Source: Streptomyces sp. (lineage in GTDB: Bacteria; Actinomycetota; Actinomycetes; Streptomycetales; Streptomycetaceae). Taken from it: 64,000 bases of DNA. Of this stretch, positions 61,042 to 64,000 are shown piece by piece. The stretch is taken from NCBI RefSeq assembly GCF_019510245.1, contig NZ_JAEKKT010000126.1, positions 1 through 64,000 on the forward strand, written 5' to 3'. The position numbers and the translations under genes are program-made. The notes under the pieces were generated by a model. It was not told the origin of the DNA. It searched no databases and worked only from the letters and a program-made list of their open reading frames with translations. The stretch's first letter is position 1. The number at the start of each line of letters is the position of its first letter.

Positions 61042-61531
61042 GGCTCCTCCAAGCATTCGAGTGAGTAACAAGAAGAGCAAAAGACAGGGCCCCTAGGTGG
61101 CTGAGGGGTGAAGAAATCCGGTGATGCCACAGAGGCGACTATCACTCCACTTGACCTAAAATTCTCTGACTGAGAATGAAGAGGGCCGCTTTGGGGACGG
61201 CCCTACACCTCACAAGAGGACAACGTAAGAGAAGACACTGCCCCCCTTACCCCCCACCGTGAACGAGATCAGCAGAGAGCAAGAGGAGGAGTGTTTCTCT
61301 ACGTTGTCATCTCACAGGGAGGTTTCCGCAGAGCCCCGTAACGACTTGGGAACTGCCCGGCCGTGTAGGCCGTGCCAGAGGCACACCGCCGAGTGTGCAT
61401 GGCCCCAGAGGATCGCTCCTCCACTGTTCTGAATAAATGCGACACAGGCGGGGGACGCCCTGAAGCGGCTACCGCTGTCACCTTCCGGTGGTGTTGATCC
61501 GGCCCCACAGCTCTCGATAGCCGGACAGGTC
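61042..61531. other. intergenic region with hairpin
   Basis: 490 bp. A hairpin AGGGCCG (61182-61188) / CGGCCCT (61198-61204) probably ends transcription of the upstream minus-strand gene (61532-62107). The part near 61130-61180 is AT-rich and should contain the promoter of the HTH operon. Frames in 61300-61500 are not convincing as genes. Confidence 0.45.
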
Positions 61532-62107
61532 TTACTCCTCCAGGCCGTCAAAGTCGTACACAAGGTTCCTGTTCTGCCCCACTCGGATTCCCGCATGCCG
61601 CGAACGCCGCGTGCGGGCCTTGGCTGCCTTCTGGTGAGCCTGGCAGTACCTTCGGGGCCGTCCACGCTTTCGTACCGTCTGCGAGGCATACAGATGCTCA
61701 CGGCATCCGGTCCATTGACAGAACTCGGGGGGAGAGCTGCGGCGCTCCACCGTGAAACCGGAGCCGTATTGCGCGCTGGCTTCCTCCGCTTGGGCAAGAA
61801 GGGAGACCAGTTCGCCGTAATTGTCGGGTTGCTCCGCACCGGGCCGCTCCCGCATGAGGGATTCCAGGTCTCGACGGTTCAACTCTGGGTCGAAGCTGGG
61901 AAGTGCCGCCACGATGGGAACGCAACTCAAAGGAACCATCCCGGTATGCGCCGCCGCTATTCGATCAAATTCCCCTTCTTCCCGCTCCGGCCAGAAACCC
62001 GGCCACTCCTCGGATGCCTCTTCGCCAGCCGCCTCTAGAAGTGCATCCGCACGCCGCTCCAACTCGGCCTGTCCCCATTCGCCCATCGGTGGGATCGTCT
62101 TCGTCAC
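61532..62107 (-). CDS. hypothetical protein with Cys-rich, basic C-terminus
   Basis: 191 residues. The first ~60 are acidic and helical ('GQAELERRADALLEAAGEEASEEWPGFWPERE'). The C-terminal 75 contain 'PEFCQWTGCREHLYASQTVRKRGRPRRYCQAHQKAAKARTRRSRHAG', a C-C...C-H zinc-like motif in a very basic stretch that should bind nucleic acid. GTG start with GAGAGGAC upstream. Similar proteins sit near int/xis genes of Streptomyces elements; function unknown. Confidence 0.68.
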   Translation of the reverse strand: MTKTIPPMGEWGQAELERRADALLEAAGEEASEEWPGFWPEREEGEFDRIAAAHTGMVPLSCVPIVAALPSFDPELNRRDLESLMRERPGAEQPDNYGELVSLLAQAEEASAQYGSGFTVERRSSPPEFCQWTGCREHLYASQTVRKRGRPRRYCQAHQKAAKARTRRSRHAGIRVGQNRNLVYDFDGLEE

Positions 62108-62130
62108 GCAGTCCTCTCGGTAAACAGAAA

Positions 62131-62152
62131 GCCCCCGAATTACCTCGGGGGC
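62131..62152 (-). terminator. terminator after the excisionase gene
   Basis: GCCCCCGA (62131-62138), ATTACC loop and TCGGGGGC (62145-62152), on the minus strand 20 bp past the xis-like stop. Confidence 0.8.
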
Positions 62153-62171
62153 GTTCGCGTATTGCAGTTCT

Positions 62172-62342
62172 TCAGTTCTGGTCGTCCAGCCATTTTTCCA
62201 AGTCGGCCGGTCGGCAACGAAGGGACTGACCTACCTTGCGGAACGGGATATGTTCGGCCTTCCAGTTCCCGTACACCCAGGAACGGGGCTTGCTCAGGTA
62301 GTTGGCCACGTCATCAACGGTCATCAGTCTCGGGTACGCCAT
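62172..62342 (-). CDS. excisionase-like helix-turn-helix DNA-binding protein
   Basis: 56 residues: 'MAYPRLMTVDDVANYLSKPR' then 'SWVYGNWKAEHIPFRKVGQSLRCRPADLEKWLDDQN'. This is the classic MerR-like excisionase/AlpA fold (a '(L/M)TVDDVA.YL....W.Y......IP..K.G..LR.....L..WL' pattern). GGAGGATGA precedes the ATG. In pSAM2- and SLP1-like elements an Xis of this kind lies beside the integrase and directs excision. Here it is separated from int by one regulator gene and has its own terminator. Confidence 0.9.
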   Translation of the reverse strand: MAYPRLMTVDDVANYLSKPRSWVYGNWKAEHIPFRKVGQSLRCRPADLEKWLDDQN

Positions 62343-62363
62343 TCATCCTCCAAGAAACAAGAA

Positions 62364-62387
62364 AGCCCCCGAAGACCCTCGGGGGCT
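62364..62387 (-). terminator. terminator after the regulator gene at 62413
   Basis: AGCCCCCGA (62364-62372), six-base loop and TCGGGGGCT (62379-62387), 25 bp past the minus-strand stop at 62413. It is nearly the same as the hairpin at 62131-62152. Confidence 0.8.
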
Positions 62388-62412
62388 CAATGCGTATGAA
62401 GTGCTAGGTGGT

Positions 62413-62964
62413 TCAGCCGTGTTGGCTACCTGCTTCAGCCATTTCCTCAAGTATGGCTTTGGCCTTGTCCGTCAACTCGCCACCCGCCTTACCGGCAACT
62501 GTGGTCAGGAAGCCGTCCCTTCTGGCCCGCTTCAGGTGATCCTTCACCGTCTCAGGTCGGCGGCCGATGAGCCGGGCCAGCCATGGAATGGGCGCAGGAG
62601 CCCCAAAATCCGCCATGACGGTGTACGTGGCTACAAGCAAGGTCAAGTACCGCTCTGAGACGCCTTCGCCCTCCAGGGCGAGCCTCGCCGCCTCTCCCAT
62701 CTCATTCACCTTCCCTGCCAGTTCCTCCAACGTTCGCTGAGCTTCGGGAGCCTGCTTGGCCAATTCCAACGCGGCGACCATGTCGAGCCTGCGCAGGACA
62801 GTGGTCGAGATACCCCGTGCCACCTCACGAGCCGGGGCACCTTCGGCCGGCTGGATGGTGATCCGCTGCGGTCCCCCGTTGATCGGCCCTACGGGCCACC
62901 ACATGTGGACCACCCAGGCGCCTTGCCGCTGAGTGATCTCGAACCCGCTGCCATCCGCTTCCAT
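62413..62964 (-). CDS. putative winged-helix/HTH regulator of the element
   Basis: 183 residues. The C-terminal half reads 'IPWLARLIGRRPETVKDHLKRARRDGFLTTVAGKAGGELTDKAKAILEEMAE', a winged-helix-like arrangement (recognition helix, then a wing). The N-terminal part carries 'ITQRQGAWVVHMWWPVGPINGGPQRITIQPAEG' as in other Streptomyces element proteins. It is divergent from the integrase, and the gap between them has three regularly spaced repeats, so it probably represses int and itself. The ATG at 62964 is used; TTG at 62973 is possible. Confidence 0.7.
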   Translation of the reverse strand: MEADGSGFEITQRQGAWVVHMWWPVGPINGGPQRITIQPAEGAPAREVARGISTTVLRRLDMVAALELAKQAPEAQRTLEELAGKVNEMGEAARLALEGEGVSERYLTLLVATYTVMADFGAPAPIPWLARLIGRRPETVKDHLKRARRDGFLTTVAGKAGGELTDKAKAILEEMAEAGSQHG

Positions 62965-62979
62965 ATCACTCAAGTTAGC

Positions 62980-63020
62980 ACACCCAGGGTGTTCCACCCT
63001 GTGTTGACAACCCAGGGTGG
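62980..63020. promoter_or_regulatory. three operator-like repeats between regulator and integrase
   Basis: ACACCCAGGGTGT (62980-62992) is a perfect odd palindrome. Related sites follow at 62995-63003 (CACCCTGTG, one good arm) and 63009-63020 (AACCCAGGGTGG). Their centres, 62986, 63000 and 63014, are exactly 14 bp apart. TTGACA at 63004-63009 lies between the second and third sites and would be the -35 of the integrase promoter, so binding here should block it. Confidence 0.7.
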
Positions 63021-63109
63021 TCAGTGCGCAAACTTGGAACGCCGGGGAATGACCGGCGCGACGGCGGGGCGGGCCCGTACGTCGGCAGCAGCAGGAGGGG
63101 GCCGCTTCA

Positions 63110-64000
63110 GTGGCAAGGGCATGGGTCGCGCGGTCAAAGGACGACCCGAAGAAGTGGACGACGTTCTGGTACGACCCGGACGGCAAGCAGCGACAGAAGA
63201 CGTTCGAGACCAAGAAGCGGGCTGATGACCAGCGCAAGCGCAAGGAGCAGGAACTCGACGCCGGGACCTACCTGGACGACCGCTTGGGCAAGCAGCCCGT
63301 GACGGCCGTGTGGGAGCAGTGGACCGATCAAAGGAAGCTGGAGAACAGCACCAAGAAGCAGTACCGGTCCATCCTCAACACGACCATTGAGCCGTTCTTC
63401 AAGGCCCGTTCCATCGTGTCCCTGAAGGTCGCAGACGTTGAGCAGTGGCTCTTGTGGATGGAACAGGACCGGAAGCTCTCCGCCCGCACACGCCGTCAGC
63501 GATTCTCGTTCTTCTCCGGGATGATGGACTGGGCTGTCGTTAACGAGATCATCGGTCGGGACCCGTGCAAGAAGGTCAAGGGCGCCGGAAGCCGCGCCAA
63601 GGAGATCCGGGAGCAGAAGAGCACCGCAAGGCGGCTCACGACGCGGGAAGTTCTGGCACTACTGGATGCCGCCCCTCCGCGATACCGCGCGATGCTGTGG
63701 CTCATGGCCGGGTGCGGCCTGCGGCTGGGTGAGGCCATGGCGGTATCCCGCGATCAGATCGACTTCAAGGCCGAGACACTTCGCGTCGACTTCCAGATTG
63801 CGGAGGACGGAGACACCGAGTCGGGGAAGAACAGCGCGATCCAGCGTCGGCACATCAAGGCTCGTGATGAAGGTGAGCCAGGGCGTACCGTCCCCCTGCC
63901 ACCGAACGTCGCCTTCGAGCTTCGGCGGCACATCAAGAACCACGGCGTATGGGGGCCGGAGCGGCTTCTCTTCTCCAACGTGACGCGGACCGGCTACCTC
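63110..64000 (+). CDS. tyrosine recombinase (phage-type integrase), 3' end beyond the window
   Basis: 297 codons are present without a stop. N-terminal: 'MARAWVARSKDDPKKWTTFWYDPDGKQRQKTFETKKRADDQ', an AP2-like arm-binding domain; ~65-150: SAM-like core-binding domain ('STKKQYRSILNTTIEPFF', 'RTRRQRFSFFSGMMDWAVVNEIIGRDP'); from ~180: catalytic domain with 'LWLMAGCGLRLGEAMAVSRDQID', where Arg205 is the first catalytic Arg. The later HxxR and Tyr motifs lie off the edge. GTG at 63110 has AGGAGGGG nine bases upstream. It is oriented toward the right end of the element, as usual for int next to att. Confidence 0.93.
   Translation, partial: MARAWVARSKDDPKKWTTFWYDPDGKQRQKTFETKKRADDQRKRKEQELDAGTYLDDRLGKQPVTAVWEQWTDQRKLENSTKKQYRSILNTTIEPFFKARSIVSLKVADVEQWLLWMEQDRKLSARTRRQRFSFFSGMMDWAVVNEIIGRDPCKKVKGAGSRAKEIREQKSTARRLTTREVLALLDAAPPRYRAMLWLMAGCGLRLGEAMAVSRDQIDFKAETLRVDFQIAEDGDTESGKNSAIQRRHIKARDEGEPGRTVPLPPNVAFELRRHIKNHGVWGPERLLFSNVTRTGYL

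Larger units (their letters stand above)
52060..64000. mobile_element. integrative (phage- or plasmid-like) element, right end not reached
   Basis: It starts where the acyl-CoA dehydrogenase tail is cut and includes an excisionase-like gene (62172) and a tyrosine integrase (63110) oriented outward at the right. Cargo and maintenance genes include a WhiJ/DUF6879/DUF397 set, a DUF3987-type replication protein, an HNH nuclease, a terminase-small-subunit-like gene and small HTH proteins. Many genes overlap by GTGA. Base composition is lower in GC than the chromosome, especially 58280-59250 and 61040-61330. No capsid, tail or Tra genes are visible, so it may be a satellite or a degraded element. 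Confidence 0.8.

Noticed and set aside
61299..61508. A 69-codon minus-strand frame in the gap before the HTH operon
   Set aside because: No ribosome site, atypical composition and no family resemblance; treated as non-coding.

Overview
The window is high-GC actinobacterial DNA, almost certainly a Streptomyces chromosome. Evidence: strong codon bias to G/C in third position, frequent GTG/TTG starts and ATGA/GTGA overlaps, a clear WhiB developmental regulator, F420 biosynthesis genes, and the dispersed 'GCGCAGTTCCCCGCGCCCC' intergenic repeats common in that genus. The left edge is the reverse complement of a Streptomyces rRNA operon leader; the rRNA genes themselves lie off the window.

Layout. 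(1) 1-480: rrn leader and promoters, minus strand. (2) 489-10690: core genes: SpoIIM-like and RDD membrane proteins, a frameshifted conserved gene, ahcY, a CDF metal transporter, and the sugar-phosphate block manA / SIS protein / Trm112-like protein / manB. (3) 10691-24560: an accessory island. It starts with decayed ISAzo13-type and IS5-type transposases and ends with decayed transporter fragments. Between them are two divergent operons. The minus-strand operon encodes a thymidylate-synthase-like / nucleoside-deoxyribosyltransferase-like fusion, a ThiD-like kinase, two FAD amine oxidases and a TenA homologue. The plus-strand operon encodes a three-subunit molybdenum hydroxylase and a nitroreductase-like protein. 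This looks like an undescribed pathway for a hydroxymethyl-pyrimidine (thiamin-antimetabolite-like) product. (4) 24616-51850: core again: DUF3499, a metallopeptidase, DUF5719, a 1243-residue glycosyltransferase, whiB, a cysteine dioxygenase behind a Cys-rich leader peptide and terminator, fbiA-fbiB, an AlkA-like glycosylase, a sugar nucleotidyltransferase, a peptidoglycan-recognition amidase, a TIGR03089 protein, six LytR-CpsA-Psr (LCP) cell-wall ligases within 11.5 kb, a second glycosyltransferase, a thioesterase and a copper-binding four-helix protein. (5) 51994-64000: the 3' tail of an acyl-CoA dehydrogenase gene, cut at about 52060 by an integrative, phage- or plasmid-like element. The element carries a WhiJ/DUF6879/DUF397 regulator set, a frameshifted DUF3987-type replication protein, HNH nuclease, terminase-small-subunit-like protein, HTH proteins, an excisionase and a tyrosine integrase that runs off the right edge.

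How the genes fit together. The manA/manB/nucleotidyltransferase set can feed GDP-mannose and related sugars to the envelope. The two glycosyltransferases, the LCP paralogues and the amidase then form an unusually dense cell-wall-polymer neighbourhood. In the island, the fusion protein is predicted to make 5-hydroxymethyl-CMP and release hydroxymethylcytosine; the kinase, FAD oxidases and Mo hydroxylase would then modify it. All assignments come from reading sequence motifs; no searches were run.
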